Source: JAJPKR01 sp050746125 (GTDB lineage: Bacteria; Acidobacteriota; Terriglobia; Terriglobales; SCQP01). Taken from it: a stretch of DNA of 64,000 nt. The stretch spans positions 5,538 through 69,537 of the forward strand of contig JBOGKX010000195.1 of assembly GCA_050746125.1 (NCBI GenBank), written 5' to 3'. The notes under the pieces are model-generated. The model was not told the DNA's origin. It saw only the letters and a list, made by a program, of their open reading frames with translations, and made no database searches. How positions within the stretch are numbered: position 1 is the first letter of the stretch; each line of letters starts with the position of its first letter. Position numbers and translations under genes: made by a program. Shown piece by piece: positions 26,768-35,167 of the stretch.

Positions 26768-27336
26768 GCCACCTCGCGCCAGGGGAGCGGTTCCTCCTTC
26801 GCGGGCTGCACGCCAACCCGGGCCTGATAGACCAAGTAGCCGCCCAGGCGGGCCGAGAGCATGGCCAGCGCATAGCCGCCGAGCGACAACAGCCGGCCGC
26901 CGCTGTTCCTGCGGCGGCGTGCCAGCGAGCCGGCAAACGCCGCCACGCCGGCAATGTTGATCAGGCCGTGGATTAGCCCGATGCGGCGGTTGGCGCCCGC
27001 CAGGCGCGACCAATCGGCCAGGCCGGCGACCGCCGCCCCCAGCGCGCCAGCTAAGCCGACACCAATCGCAGTTTGCGCCGCCGTGTCCCATCTATCCTCG
27101 CGGGAGAAGGCGCCGATCGCATCGCACACCATGGCCGTGGTCCACGAGCCCAGGGGTACGTCGGTCAGCATCACGTGCAAGGGGTGGCCCAGCTGCTCAC
27201 CGTGGAGAAATGCTTCGATGCGTTCGTGGTTGGGCCCAAGATTTTCCAAGCCGCGGCGGACGGCGCTCTGCAGGCGAACTTCCAGCGGCTCGAGCCAAGT
27301 CTGCCGGGCGGCGAGAGAAGCGAAGGAGGCTGGCAT
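26764..27336 (-). CDS. DUF2231 membrane protein
   Basis: A 190-residue protein with an N-terminal soluble stretch and about four membrane segments in residues 65-175. The GHPLHVMLTDVPLGSWTTAM block (residues 50-70) is the DUF2231 hallmark, with its His probably metal- or haem-related. The function of the family is unknown; members often appear with redox or stress genes. It converges with xfp with a four-base overlap of the stops (26764-26767). Upstream lies the remnant region at 27337-27697. Confidence 0.82.
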   Translation of the reverse strand: MPASFASLAARQTWLEPLEVRLQSAVRRGLENLGPNHERIEAFLHGEQLGHPLHVMLTDVPLGSWTTAMVCDAIGAFSREDRWDTAAQTAIGVGLAGALGAAVAGLADWSRLAGANRRIGLIHGLINIAGVAAFAGSLARRRRNSGGRLLSLGGYALAMLSARLGGYLVYQARVGVQPAKEEPLPWREVA

Positions 27337-27345
27337 CTGTTCCTA

Positions 27346-27360
27346 GATGCTCGCCGGCCG
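27346..27360. repeat. 15-base direct repeat, copy A
   Basis: GATGCTCGCCGGCCG is repeated exactly at 27659-27673, just beyond the stop of the membrane protein gene. Both copies lie next to matching gene-end sequence, so they look like the flank of a duplicated segment. Confidence 0.7.
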
Positions 27361-27427
27361 ATGCCCGGCTAGCGGCGCGCGGCCGCTCGATCATGGGAAC
27401 GAAGTGGAGGAATTTGGCCAATATCTC
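27346..27427 (-). pseudogene. degenerate duplicate of the 3' end of the adjacent membrane protein gene
   Basis: On the minus strand this stretch encodes ILAKFLHFVPMIERPRAA, which resembles LLAQLFHFIPVLVALRAA near the end of the membrane protein encoded at 27698-28111. At base level 25 of 31 positions agree between 27395-27425 and 27794-27824, and the 15-base repeat matches as well. About 100 bases between them are missing here. No start or full domain remains, so this is a decayed partial duplication rather than a gene. Confidence 0.6.
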
Positions 27428-27465
27428 ACGGCCCCGGCAATACGCGATCTGCCAGGCGCAAGACT

Positions 27466-27591
27466 TTAAGCTGCCCTGCGAGCTTGCTGGACCGACCTCA
27501 GAAACTTCATCAGGTCGGCGTTGACTTCATCTTGGTGTGTGGCTGTGAGGCCGTGCGGCCTGCCCGGATAATAGGCAGTGGGGTCACGCCA
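27466..27591 (-). pseudogene. C-terminal remnant of an alpha/beta hydrolase (non-haem chloroperoxidase-like)
   Basis: The minus strand keeps an open 41-residue tail ending in TAA at 27466. It contains YYPGRPHGLTATHQDEVNAD (in part) and LMKFLRS, matching the C-terminal end of non-haem chloroperoxidase-type alpha/beta hydrolases, where the His of HGL-x-TH is the catalytic histidine. Upstream the similarity stops near 27592 and no nucleophile elbow (GxSxG) is found. It is a truncated relic. The rest of 27337-27697 holds nothing else that I recognise. Confidence 0.6.
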
Positions 27592-27658
27592 TTTTCCCGC
27601 CGAGCGAGTCAGGTGCACTGATGGTAGGAGGAGCTAAGTACGCGGGCATCTAGTCCTG

Positions 27659-27673
27659 GATGCTCGCCGGCCG
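27659..27673. repeat. 15-base direct repeat, copy B
   Basis: Exact second copy of the repeat at 27346-27360, located 24 bases beyond the stop of the intact membrane protein gene. It defines the intact (parental) side of the small duplication. Confidence 0.7.
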
Positions 27674-27697
27674 CCGCCCGGTTATTGGTGCTCCCGG

Positions 27698-28111
27698 CTA
27701 TTGGCTGAAGACCCGCCGCACGCCGGGCCGGAGTAGATACAGGATGATCCAGAGATAGATGGCCACCGTCGCCGCGCGCAGCGCCACGAGCACGGGAATG
27801 AAGTGGAACAACTGGGCCAATAGCATCAGCGCGCCAGTGATCAGGCCGAAAATGCAAAAGATCAGCATCAGCAAGCGGCCCCAATCCTTCAGCCGCCACA
27901 GGCCAATGCCCATGATCAGCGCCAGCACGACCGAGGTGGCGATCATCAGCCACAGGCCGCCGGCGCCCATTTGGCCTAGCAGGCGTTGCGTGATCGTGGC
28001 CTGCAAAATGGCCGCGCCGCGCACGAGCAGCGCCGCCGCCGCGCCCACCATCATCGCCGCGACGACGAAATTAAGCACCGCCAAAATGGTTACGCCTAGA
28101 GGCCGCTCCAT
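27698..28111 (-). CDS. small four-span membrane protein of unknown function
   Basis: A 137-residue hydrophobic protein with four predicted membrane segments. It begins MERPLGVTILAVLNF, a start shared by many unannotated small membrane proteins in soil bacteria. A GLWRLKDWGRLLMLI turn separates the two hairpins. It lies 34 bases after the GNAT gene on the same strand. A decayed copy of its 3' end lies 270-370 bases further downstream. No function is assigned. Confidence 0.7.
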   Translation of the reverse strand: MERPLGVTILAVLNFVVAAMMVGAAAALLVRGAAILQATITQRLLGQMGAGGLWLMIATSVVLALIMGIGLWRLKDWGRLLMLIFCIFGLITGALMLLAQLFHFIPVLVALRAATVAIYLWIILYLLRPGVRRVFSQ

Positions 28112-28145
28112 ACGGTCATCTTACCCCGGCCACTCAGGCGGGCCG

Positions 28146-28619
28146 TCAGCCGAGCGGCAAGACAAAGAAGAGTTGGCCGGCAATGCCCGGCCCGGCCGGC
28201 GGCGCGGGCACGAAGCCGAACGAGCGGTAGAGTGCGGCTGCCGCCGCCATGCTGGGCAGCGTATCCAATCGCAGGGCGAAATAGCCGGCTTGGCGAGCGG
28301 TCGCGATGCAAGCCTCGGTCAGCGCCCGCCCCAATCCGCAGGCGCGAAATGGGGCGCGCACGAAGAGTCGCTTCATTTCGCCGGTGGCGGACGCGAATGG
28401 GAAGGGACGCAATCCGACACAGCCGACGATTTCGCCGGACACCTCCGCCAGCAGCAGACAGCCCTCGGGCGGCGCGTACTTTCCCGGCAGGTCGCGGACC
28501 TCCTCCGCGAAATCCTGGAACGAGAGGTCCACGCCCAGTTCGCGCTCGTATTCGCGAAAAAGCCCACGCACGGCGGCAACGTCTTCACAGCTCCGTGCTA
28601 AGCGAATCGCGCCAGTCAT
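28146..28619 (-). CDS. GNAT-family N-acetyltransferase
   Basis: The ATG at 28619 gives a complete 157-residue acetyltransferase; a longer frame upstream overlaps the SRAP gene and is not coding. Motif A is visible as GEMKRLFVRAPFRACGLGRAL (in part), with the R-x2-G-x-G/A acetyl-CoA loop RACGLG, and motif B follows with the YRSFGFV segment. The substrate cannot be predicted. It lies 34 bases downstream of the SRAP gene and could be read through from the imu-dnaE2 transcript. Confidence 0.88.
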   Translation of the reverse strand: MTGAIRLARSCEDVAAVRGLFREYERELGVDLSFQDFAEEVRDLPGKYAPPEGCLLLAEVSGEIVGCVGLRPFPFASATGEMKRLFVRAPFRACGLGRALTEACIATARQAGYFALRLDTLPSMAAAAALYRSFGFVPAPPAGPGIAGQLFFVLPLG

Positions 28620-28653
28620 CTCCGTTGGAAAGCGCGTGCCGGCGCATGCGGGC

Positions 28654-29325
28654 TTATAGCGCTTCGATGCATTCGGGCGAATCTTTATCGGCCCAATTGA
28701 CCGTCTTGCGCACCGGGTACATCTCCAGCGCATCGGCTGTCTCGGCCGCGGGCGGCGCCAGCAAGCGCGACACCGCGGCCGGGTCGTTGACCTTGGGATC
28801 GAGCCAAAGTGGGTAATCCTCGGGGCTCGGTATGGCCGGCATGCGGTCATGGAGCCGCGCAAGGGCGGGAATGGGCACGGTGGTGATGATCGTGCACGCT
28901 TCCGCCGGCTCGTCCTGCGCGCCATTGCCGCGTTCCCATAGTCCGGCAAAGGCGAACAGCCGATCATCCTTCCGGTGGATGAACCAGGGCTGCTTTGATT
29001 TTTCCAGCTTTTGCCACTCGTAGAATCCGTCGGCGGGGATCAGGCAGCGGCGGCGCCGCAACGCGTCGCGAAAGGCCGGCTTCGCCGCCAGAGTTTCGGC
29101 GCGAGCGTTGATCAGGCGCATGGCGCCGGGTTCGGCCCAGGGCGGCGACAGGCCCCAGCGCATCATGGCCAGCTCGCGCCGGCCGGTGGCGAGGTTGACG
29201 CGAATCACGGGAATCGCTTGGGTGGGTGCGATGTTGTAGCGCGAGGGGATCGGATGCACGTCTTCGACTTCGAAGTGCGCGGCTAAAGCATCGCTGTCTT
29301 TTCTTAGAGTGAAGCGGCCGCACAT
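28654..29325 (-). CDS. yedK: SRAP domain protein (HMCES/YedK-like abasic-site shield)
   Basis: A 223-residue SRAP-family protein. It begins MCGRFTL, so Cys2 is exposed after Met removal, the residue that forms a thiazolidine crosslink with abasic DNA in HMCES and YedK. Other conserved residues are in RYNIAPTQ, the MRWGLSPPW block, NARAET, RCLIPADGFYEW and the HDRMPAI His near 180. It follows dnaE2 by 45 bases on the same strand. In family surveys SRAP genes cluster with SOS mutasome genes, and this neighbourhood agrees with that. Confidence 0.94.
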   Translation of the reverse strand: MCGRFTLRKDSDALAAHFEVEDVHPIPSRYNIAPTQAIPVIRVNLATGRRELAMMRWGLSPPWAEPGAMRLINARAETLAAKPAFRDALRRRRCLIPADGFYEWQKLEKSKQPWFIHRKDDRLFAFAGLWERGNGAQDEPAEACTIITTVPIPALARLHDRMPAIPSPEDYPLWLDPKVNDPAAVSRLLAPPAAETADALEMYPVRKTVNWADKDSPECIEAL

Positions 29326-29370
29326 GATCAGAGCATACCGAAAACAAAGCTGCTTTTGGCTCGTGCAAGG

Positions 29371-32300
29371 CTAGCGAAAATCATGCGAGGCGAACAGCGT
29401 CGGCCTGGACTCGGCCAAGAGTTCGGCGAGCGGTTGGACGCGGTCGGCCACCACGTGAATGACGCGCTTCTGACGTTGAAGGCGGCCGCGGACGACAAGC
29501 TGCTGGGAGCCAATCCAGCTCATGCGCTGGCGCTCGTAGACCTTCGGCCAGACCACGATATTGGCGATGCCGGATTCGTCCTCGAGGCTCATGAACATCA
29601 CACCGCCCGCGTTCTCCGGGCGCTGGCGGGCGATGACCACGCCGGCGATGGCGACGGGCCGGCCATGGCGCAGGCGGGCGAGGCCGCGGGCGGTTACGAT
29701 GCCGAGCGCATCGAGCCGCACGCGATCGAAGGCCAGCGGATGAGGGCCGATGGTTACGCTGGTGCCGGCAAAATCCGCCGTCATGCGCTCGCGCGCGTTC
29801 ATCTCGGCCAGTGGACTGGGGACCTCGCTCTCCATCCCCGGCTGGGCGAGGGGGGCGAAAAGCTCGCCCGGCGAGCGGCTGGAGGCTTCCACCTGCCAGA
29901 GCGCCGCGCGCCGCGTCCGGCCGAAGCTGGCCAGGGCGCCGATTTCGGCGAGCGTACGCGCTTCTTCCCGGTTCAGCGGCACGCGGCGGAAGAAGTCCTC
30001 GAGCGAGGAGAAGGGGCAGGCGGCACGCTCGGCCACGAGCCGCATGGCCGCCTCCTCCCGCAGGCCGGCCACATAGCGCAGCCCCAGGCGCACGGCGCGG
30101 CCGCGGTCGCTGGCCGGGTCGGCCACGACCTCGCACTCCCACGCCGAGTGGGCCGCCGCAATCGGCAGCACCCGCACGCCATGGCGCTGCGCATCCTTGA
30201 TGAGCGTGGCGGGATGGTAGAAGCCCATCGGCTGGTGGTTGAGCAGGGCGCAGAGAAACTCCTCGGGAAAATGCACCTTCAAATACGCGCTGGCATAGAC
30301 GAGAAGCGCGAAACTGGCCGAGTGGCTCTCCGGAAAACCATACAGGGCGAAGGAGGTGATGGAGCGAATAATCTCATCCGCCGCGGCCTCGCCGATGCCG
30401 CGCTCGCGCATGCCGGCACGCAGTTGGCGTTCGATCTGCGCCATGCGCTGCTGCGAGCGCTTGAAGCCCATGGCTCGCCGCAATTCTTCCGCCTGGCCGC
30501 CGGTGAAGCCGGCGACCACCATGGCCATTTTCAAGAGCTGTTCTTGAAACAGCGGCACGCCTAGCGTGCGCCGCAGAATCGGCTCGAGCAGCGGATGGGC
30601 GTAAGCGATCTTCTCCTCGCCATTCCTGCGGCGCAGATACGGGTTGACCAAATCGCCGGTGATGGGGCCGGGGCGAATGATGGCCACCTCGACCACCAAA
30701 TCGTAAAAGCAGCGCGGCCGCAGGCGCGGCAAGGTGGCCATTTGGGCACGGCTCTCGACCTGAAAGAGGCCCACCGTATCGGCCGCCTGCAAGGCCCGAT
30801 ACACCGCCGGATCCTCGGGCGGGAGCCAGTCGAGGTCCACATGATGGGGATGCGGCGCTTCTTCCCCTTCGGCCGGCTCAATGCGCCGCTCCCGCGCCCG
30901 CGGCAAGCGGCCGCGGGCGAGCAGCAAAGCTTCTTGCAAGGCCGCCATCATACCCAGGCCCAGCAGATCGACTTTGATCAGGCCCAGGTCGGCGCAATCG
31001 TCTTTGTCCCATTGAATGACCACGCGATTGGGCATGCTCGCCTTTTCGAGGGGCACGATCTCCGCCAGCGGCCCGGCGCACACGACCATGCCGCCGGAAT
31101 GCTGCCCGAGATGACGCGGCAGATCCTGCAACGCTTGGCAGAGATATAGAAAGCGCAACACCTGCCGATTGCCGGTATCGAAGCCGGCCTGCGCGAGCGC
31201 GGCGGCGACGGGCGGCGCGATGTCGGCGGAGGCGGGGGGAAAGCGCGGCGGCGAAGCCGGCGGCGGCGCATCCTGCCGCCAACTGGGCGCCTTCATGACC
31301 TCAGTGGCCGAGCCCAGGAGCCGGGAGAGCGCGGCAATGGTTTCGTCGGGAAAATCCAGCACCTTGCCCACTTCGCGCGCGGCGCTGCGGCCGCGATAGG
31401 TGATGACATTGGCGGTCATGGCCGCCCCGGTGGCGGCTCCAGCGCCCAGCGCGGCCCCTCCGTAACGCCCGTAAACATACTGGATGACCTGCTCGCGCAA
31501 GTCGCCGCTGGGCAGGTCCATGTCGATGTCGGGCCATTCGCCGCGCTCCTCCGACAGAAAGCGCTCGAAGAGAAGCTCCATGCCGACCGGATCCACGGCG
31601 GTGATGCCCAGGCTGTAACAGACCGCGCTGTTGGCGGCCGAGCCGCGGCCCTGAGCCAGAATTCCGTGCCGGCGGCAGTAGAGCACGATGTCTTCCAAGA
31701 TCAGGAAGTAGCCGGCCAAGCCGAGTTTCGCGATGACGCCGAGCTCGTGCTCGATTTGCCGGCGGGCGCGCTCGTGGAAGGGCCGATAGCGGCGGCGGGC
31801 GCCGATCTCCGCGCGGTGGCGCAGCCAGGAATCGGGCGTGTGGCCGGCGGGAGTCTCGGGCCACGGAAACTGGTAGCCCAAGTCTTGCAACGAGAACTGC
31901 AAACGGGCGGCCAGCTCGCCGCTGGCGGCGAGGGCGGCGGGCTGGTCGGCAAACAATCGCTCCATCGCGCGGGCCGGCTTGAGAAAACGCTCGGCGTTGG
32001 GGGAAAGCAGGCGGCCGGCCTGATCGAGGCGCGTATAGTGGCGCAAGCAGGTGAAGACGTCGAGCACCGTCCGCCCGGCAGGCATGGCATAGCGCACGCC
32101 ATTGGCCGCCAGGCAAGGTAGCCCGAGCCGCGCCGCCAGCGCCAGCGCCGCTTCATTGCGCCGCTCCTCGTCGCGCCGGAAATGGCGCTGCAACTCGACA
32201 TAGACGTTTTGCCGGCCGAAGGCGGCTGCCAGGCGCTCCAGGCAACGCCGGCCCTCGGCCTCGCCACCGCGCTGCAAGGCGGCGGCGAGCGGACCGGCCT

Positions 32301-32676
32301 CGTCGCCGGAAAGGGCGATGAGGCCCGGCGCCAGCTCTTCGATCTCGCGCCAGAACAGGAAGCCGCCGCCTTTGTGCGGCGCGCGCAGATGCATGCGCGA
32401 GAGCATGCGGCACAGCGCGCGGTAGCCGCCGCGATGCTCGACCAGCACCGGCAAGCGGCTCTGATCCTCGAGCGTGATCTCGGCGCCCAGCAGCGCGCGC
32501 ACGCCCGCCGCTTGGCAGGCCTTGTGGAAGCGCGGCGCGCCATAGACGCCGTCGGCGTCGAGCAGCCCCAGCGCCGGCATTTCCAACTCCGCCGCGCGCG
32601 CGGCCAATTCCTCGGGCAGCGACGCGCCACGCAGAAAGCTGAAGGCGCTGGCGGCATGGAGTTCGACGTAAGGCAT
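29371..32676 (-). CDS. dnaE2: error-prone DNA polymerase III alpha subunit DnaE2 (ImuC)
   Basis: A 1101-residue C-family polymerase. It opens with the PHP domain (MPYVELHAASAFSFLRGAS), followed by the palm domain with PDIDMD catalytic aspartates at 382-387 and the fingers/HhH regions, and ends with an OB fold (RPVAIAGVVIARQRPE) lacking the long C-terminal tau-binding region. Length and layout fit DnaE2 rather than replicative DnaE1. It lies nine bases after imuB, completing the imuA-imuB-dnaE2 cassette for damage-induced translesion synthesis. Confidence 0.95.
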   Translation of the reverse strand: MPYVELHAASAFSFLRGASLPEELAARAAELEMPALGLLDADGVYGAPRFHKACQAAGVRALLGAEITLEDQSRLPVLVEHRGGYRALCRMLSRMHLRAPHKGGGFLFWREIEELAPGLIALSGDEAGPLAAALQRGGEAEGRRCLERLAAAFGRQNVYVELQRHFRRDEERRNEAALALAARLGLPCLAANGVRYAMPAGRTVLDVFTCLRHYTRLDQAGRLLSPNAERFLKPARAMERLFADQPAALAASGELAARLQFSLQDLGYQFPWPETPAGHTPDSWLRHRAEIGARRRYRPFHERARRQIEHELGVIAKLGLAGYFLILEDIVLYCRRHGILAQGRGSAANSAVCYSLGITAVDPVGMELLFERFLSEERGEWPDIDMDLPSGDLREQVIQYVYGRYGGAALGAGAATGAAMTANVITYRGRSAAREVGKVLDFPDETIAALSRLLGSATEVMKAPSWRQDAPPPASPPRFPPASADIAPPVAAALAQAGFDTGNRQVLRFLYLCQALQDLPRHLGQHSGGMVVCAGPLAEIVPLEKASMPNRVVIQWDKDDCADLGLIKVDLLGLGMMAALQEALLLARGRLPRARERRIEPAEGEEAPHPHHVDLDWLPPEDPAVYRALQAADTVGLFQVESRAQMATLPRLRPRCFYDLVVEVAIIRPGPITGDLVNPYLRRRNGEEKIAYAHPLLEPILRRTLGVPLFQEQLLKMAMVVAGFTGGQAEELRRAMGFKRSQQRMAQIERQLRAGMRERGIGEAAADEIIRSITSFALYGFPESHSASFALLVYASAYLKVHFPEEFLCALLNHQPMGFYHPATLIKDAQRHGVRVLPIAAAHSAWECEVVADPASDRGRAVRLGLRYVAGLREEAAMRLVAERAACPFSSLEDFFRRVPLNREEARTLAEIGALASFGRTRRAALWQVEASSRSPGELFAPLAQPGMESEVPSPLAEMNARERMTADFAGTSVTIGPHPLAFDRVRLDALGIVTARGLARLRHGRPVAIAGVVIARQRPENAGGVMFMSLEDESGIANIVVWPKVYERQRMSWIGSQQLVVRGRLQRQKRVIHVVADRVQPLAELLAESRPTLFASHDFR

Positions 32677-32685
32677 GGGATTCCG

Positions 32686-34293
32686 CTAGTCGTACTCGCC
32701 GGCCAGGAACCAAGCGCGCGCCTTGCGGTCGTAGAGCAGCCGATAGAGGCGGCGATTTTCCAGCTCCACGTCCCATTCGTCGCCGCTCCACGAGCCGTCT
32801 TTCCACCATTCGCCGGAAGTCCGCCAGGGCCCCGAGGCGTGCAGCACCCGCACCGCCGGGCTGCCGGGCAAGCGGCAAATCGCCTCGTCCAGGCGCGGCG
32901 CACCCGCTAGGGAGGGCGTGTCGGGAAAGCGCATGGCGATCGGCGGCGGCGGACGAAAGGCTTGCAAGCACAGGCCGAGGCCACGCGGCCGCCGCGCCGG
33001 CGGACCTGGCGCGGACGCGGGCTGAAACGGAATCATCACGAACGAGTCGTGGCGGTGCAGGTCGCGCAGCCGGGCCGAGCCCACGCGCTTACCGTCCGGG
33101 TCCTGGAGCAGTTCGCGCAGCCGCGCCAGCAGGCGCTCGGTGCGCTCGCTCTCCACCTCGGCTTCGCCGAACAAGCGCGGCTGCACGCGCTGGGGTTTGA
33201 CGACGCTGAAACGAAGCCGGCCGGCGGCAATAGCGGCGGGCGGCGGCTGCACCGCCAGCACTGTCTCCAGTTGCCGGCACAGCCTTTTGGCGTCGCGGTG
33301 GGGGACCTGAAAGATCTGGCTCCAGCGCCAATTCTTGGGCGCGAGGGTCGTCATCGCTCCCGCCCGCGCCTCCACGGCTTCGGTCCGCTCGCCGGCGGCC
33401 AACAGCAACTCGACTTCAATGGCGCCCAGCGCGCGATCCATCTTCTCCAGAACGCGGCACTCGTTCCGGCATTCCTGCTCCAGCCAGGGGAGCAGTTGGA
33501 AATAGCCCTCGAGAGGCGGTTCGAAGGCCTGCTTAAACTCCACCGGCGGCTCGGGCTTGAGGTCGGGAACCAACAGTCCGGCGTCTTCGCCCCGCGCCCA
33601 ACGCTGCAAGTCCAGGCCGGCTTTCCCCAACCTTTCGGCCAGCCCGCGCCGCGGCAGCGCCGCCAGTTCGCCGAGCGTCTTCAGGCCCCATCGCTCCAGG
33701 ATCTGTGCTGCCGCCGAGGCTTCCGCTGGCGAGCAGCCCGCCAGCCCGCGCAAGACGTCGAGCGGCAGGCTGCCCAGCGCGGAAGACGTCTCCGATGGCG
33801 GAATCATCCAGCAACTGGACGCGGCGGCTTGCGCGGCGAGAAGCGCGGCGCCGCGCGTCGCCGCCGCGCCCAGCGCCGGCCGGAGCCGCGCCGCCCGCAG
33901 TTGGCGGCGTAGTTTTCGCGCGATCGCTTCCTCATCGCCCAGCAATCGCTCCAGGCCGGCGAGGTGGAGCAGCCAGCGGTCGGGCGGCAGCCATTGGCAA
34001 CGGTCGGAAAATCCGTCCAATTGCTCGCTCAGCCAAACTTGCAGCCGCTGCTCCAGCCAATGGGATCGCTCGTGCGCGATCAAATTCGCGGCCTGCAAGC
34101 GGGCTTGGGCTTCGGTCAAGCCGCCGGTAATGCCCTGCCGCCGCGCCAGGGAATCGGCGGCAACGACCTCGCGCACCGGCCCCAGGTCTTCCAGCACGGC
34201 TTGCGGCGCTCGCGCCAGCGCCCGCCGCGGCTCCGCCCAGTGCAGCGCCTGCAAGGGAAATTGCGGAATCCAGACGGCCAAGAAGCCGTTCAT
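32686..34293 (-). CDS. imuB: ImuB, Y-family polymerase-like mutasome protein
   Basis: A 535-residue protein with the Y-family polymerase fold at the N-terminus and an extended C-terminal region. The ATG at 34293 overlaps the imuA stop and starts FLAVWIPQFPLQALHW, where an active polymerase would have catalytic acidic residues; a second expected acidic site (LLHLAGLERLLG) is also lost. This is the hallmark of ImuB, a non-catalytic bridge linking ImuA, DnaE2 and the beta clamp. The frame is open far upstream, but that part overlaps imuA. Confidence 0.9.
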   Translation of the reverse strand: MNGFLAVWIPQFPLQALHWAEPRRALARAPQAVLEDLGPVREVVAADSLARRQGITGGLTEAQARLQAANLIAHERSHWLEQRLQVWLSEQLDGFSDRCQWLPPDRWLLHLAGLERLLGDEEAIARKLRRQLRAARLRPALGAAATRGAALLAAQAAASSCWMIPPSETSSALGSLPLDVLRGLAGCSPAEASAAAQILERWGLKTLGELAALPRRGLAERLGKAGLDLQRWARGEDAGLLVPDLKPEPPVEFKQAFEPPLEGYFQLLPWLEQECRNECRVLEKMDRALGAIEVELLLAAGERTEAVEARAGAMTTLAPKNWRWSQIFQVPHRDAKRLCRQLETVLAVQPPPAAIAAGRLRFSVVKPQRVQPRLFGEAEVESERTERLLARLRELLQDPDGKRVGSARLRDLHRHDSFVMIPFQPASAPGPPARRPRGLGLCLQAFRPPPPIAMRFPDTPSLAGAPRLDEAICRLPGSPAVRVLHASGPWRTSGEWWKDGSWSGDEWDVELENRRLYRLLYDRKARAWFLAGEYD

Positions 34294-35027
34294 GCCGGCA
34301 ACTCCAAAGACAGATGAAGGGGAGCTTCCGATTGCGCCGGACGCCGCCCAGCCGGGTCGTGAAAACGTCGCCGCAGGAGTTTTCCCTGCACAGGCACTTG
34401 CCGCAGGCGTGGCACGCTTCCCTCTTGCCACGCGACCGGGCCGTAGCGAAGCCCGACCACCAGGGCGGCGCAAGATTGGGTGAGCGGCTCCGGCGCCAGC
34501 AGCAGCAGGGCCGTCCTCTGCGAGCGCTCCAGCCCGCGCAACAGTTGAAACCAGGCCGAGCGCGGCATGCGCCGCAATTCCCGCGTCGGCCAGGAGGAAA
34601 AATCGGCCACGATCGTGTTCATGCCTCCCGCCTGAATGAGCAGCCCCAGCGCCTGATGCCAGCGGCCGAGCCCGCTCATTCCGGCCAAGACCGGACTGCC
34701 GCGCAGCCAGAGCACCTTTTCGAGCGCCACGCCGGCCGCCTGGGCGGAGGCGGGATCCCAGCGATCCTGCGGGTCCACCCAGGCCAGGCGGGCGCCGTCC
34801 TCGTGGGAGACGAGGGCGGCGATGCGAGCGGCCATGCTGGCCAGCCCGGCATTGCCGCCGCCATCCTCCGGCACCAGCTCCGTGATAGCCCGCTGCGGCG
34901 GCCCCTCCGTGAAGAGGCACGCCAGGGCGTCGGCGTCTTGAGCGCCGCTTGCCGCCGCCGGGGCGCGCAAGGGGGCGGCTAGGCCGCGCTCGCTCAATAG
35001 GGATTCCAACTTTTGCCGGTTCGACAT
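34290..35027 (-). CDS. imuA: ImuA-like RecA-fold mutasome protein
   Basis: A 245-residue protein starting at ATG 35027 (MSNRQKLESLL). The RecA-like core includes ITELVPEDGGGNAGLAS, where the Walker A lysine/threonine pair is missing, and LAWVDPQDRWDP, LLLLAPEPL strands. In ImuA proteins the ATPase site is commonly degraded, and they interact with ImuB and RecA at stalled forks. The stop overlaps the ImuB ATG. It starts the imuA-imuB-dnaE2-SRAP run and diverges from the NmrA-like gene. No LexA box could be recognised upstream. Confidence 0.82.
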   Translation of the reverse strand: MSNRQKLESLLSERGLAAPLRAPAAASGAQDADALACLFTEGPPQRAITELVPEDGGGNAGLASMAARIAALVSHEDGARLAWVDPQDRWDPASAQAAGVALEKVLWLRGSPVLAGMSGLGRWHQALGLLIQAGGMNTIVADFSSWPTRELRRMPRSAWFQLLRGLERSQRTALLLLAPEPLTQSCAALVVGLRYGPVAWQEGSVPRLRQVPVQGKLLRRRFHDPAGRRPAQSEAPLHLSLELPA

Positions 35028-35105
35028 GGACCTCACCCAAGCGGGAAGGCGAGCGGCATATTTTCGCTTTTTTTTCGCCTCAGTCGCTAGGGTAAGACGG
35101 AGGCT

Positions 35106-35124
35106 GGGCGGCGTCAAGCCGCCC
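35106..35124. other. perfect 7-bp inverted repeat between divergent imuA and NmrA-like genes
   Basis: GGGCGGC, a five-base loop GTCAA and GCCGCCC form a stable hairpin 79 bases before imuA and 43 before the NmrA-like ATG. No T run follows on either strand, so it may be an operator or a structural element rather than a terminator. Confidence 0.35.
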
Positions 35125-35167
35125 GCCAGGCCGGGCCCCTCTATACTGCTGAATAAGGAACAAACCG

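Noticed and set aside
34294..35040. N-terminal extension of ImuB into the imuA gene
   Set aside because: imuA covers this region with a recognisable protein; the ImuB family starts at the FLAVWIPQ strand, coupled at 34293.
35028..35105. A LexA-type operator upstream of imuA
   Set aside because: No clear inverted repeat of a known LexA type was found, only AT-rich runs; I did not call it.
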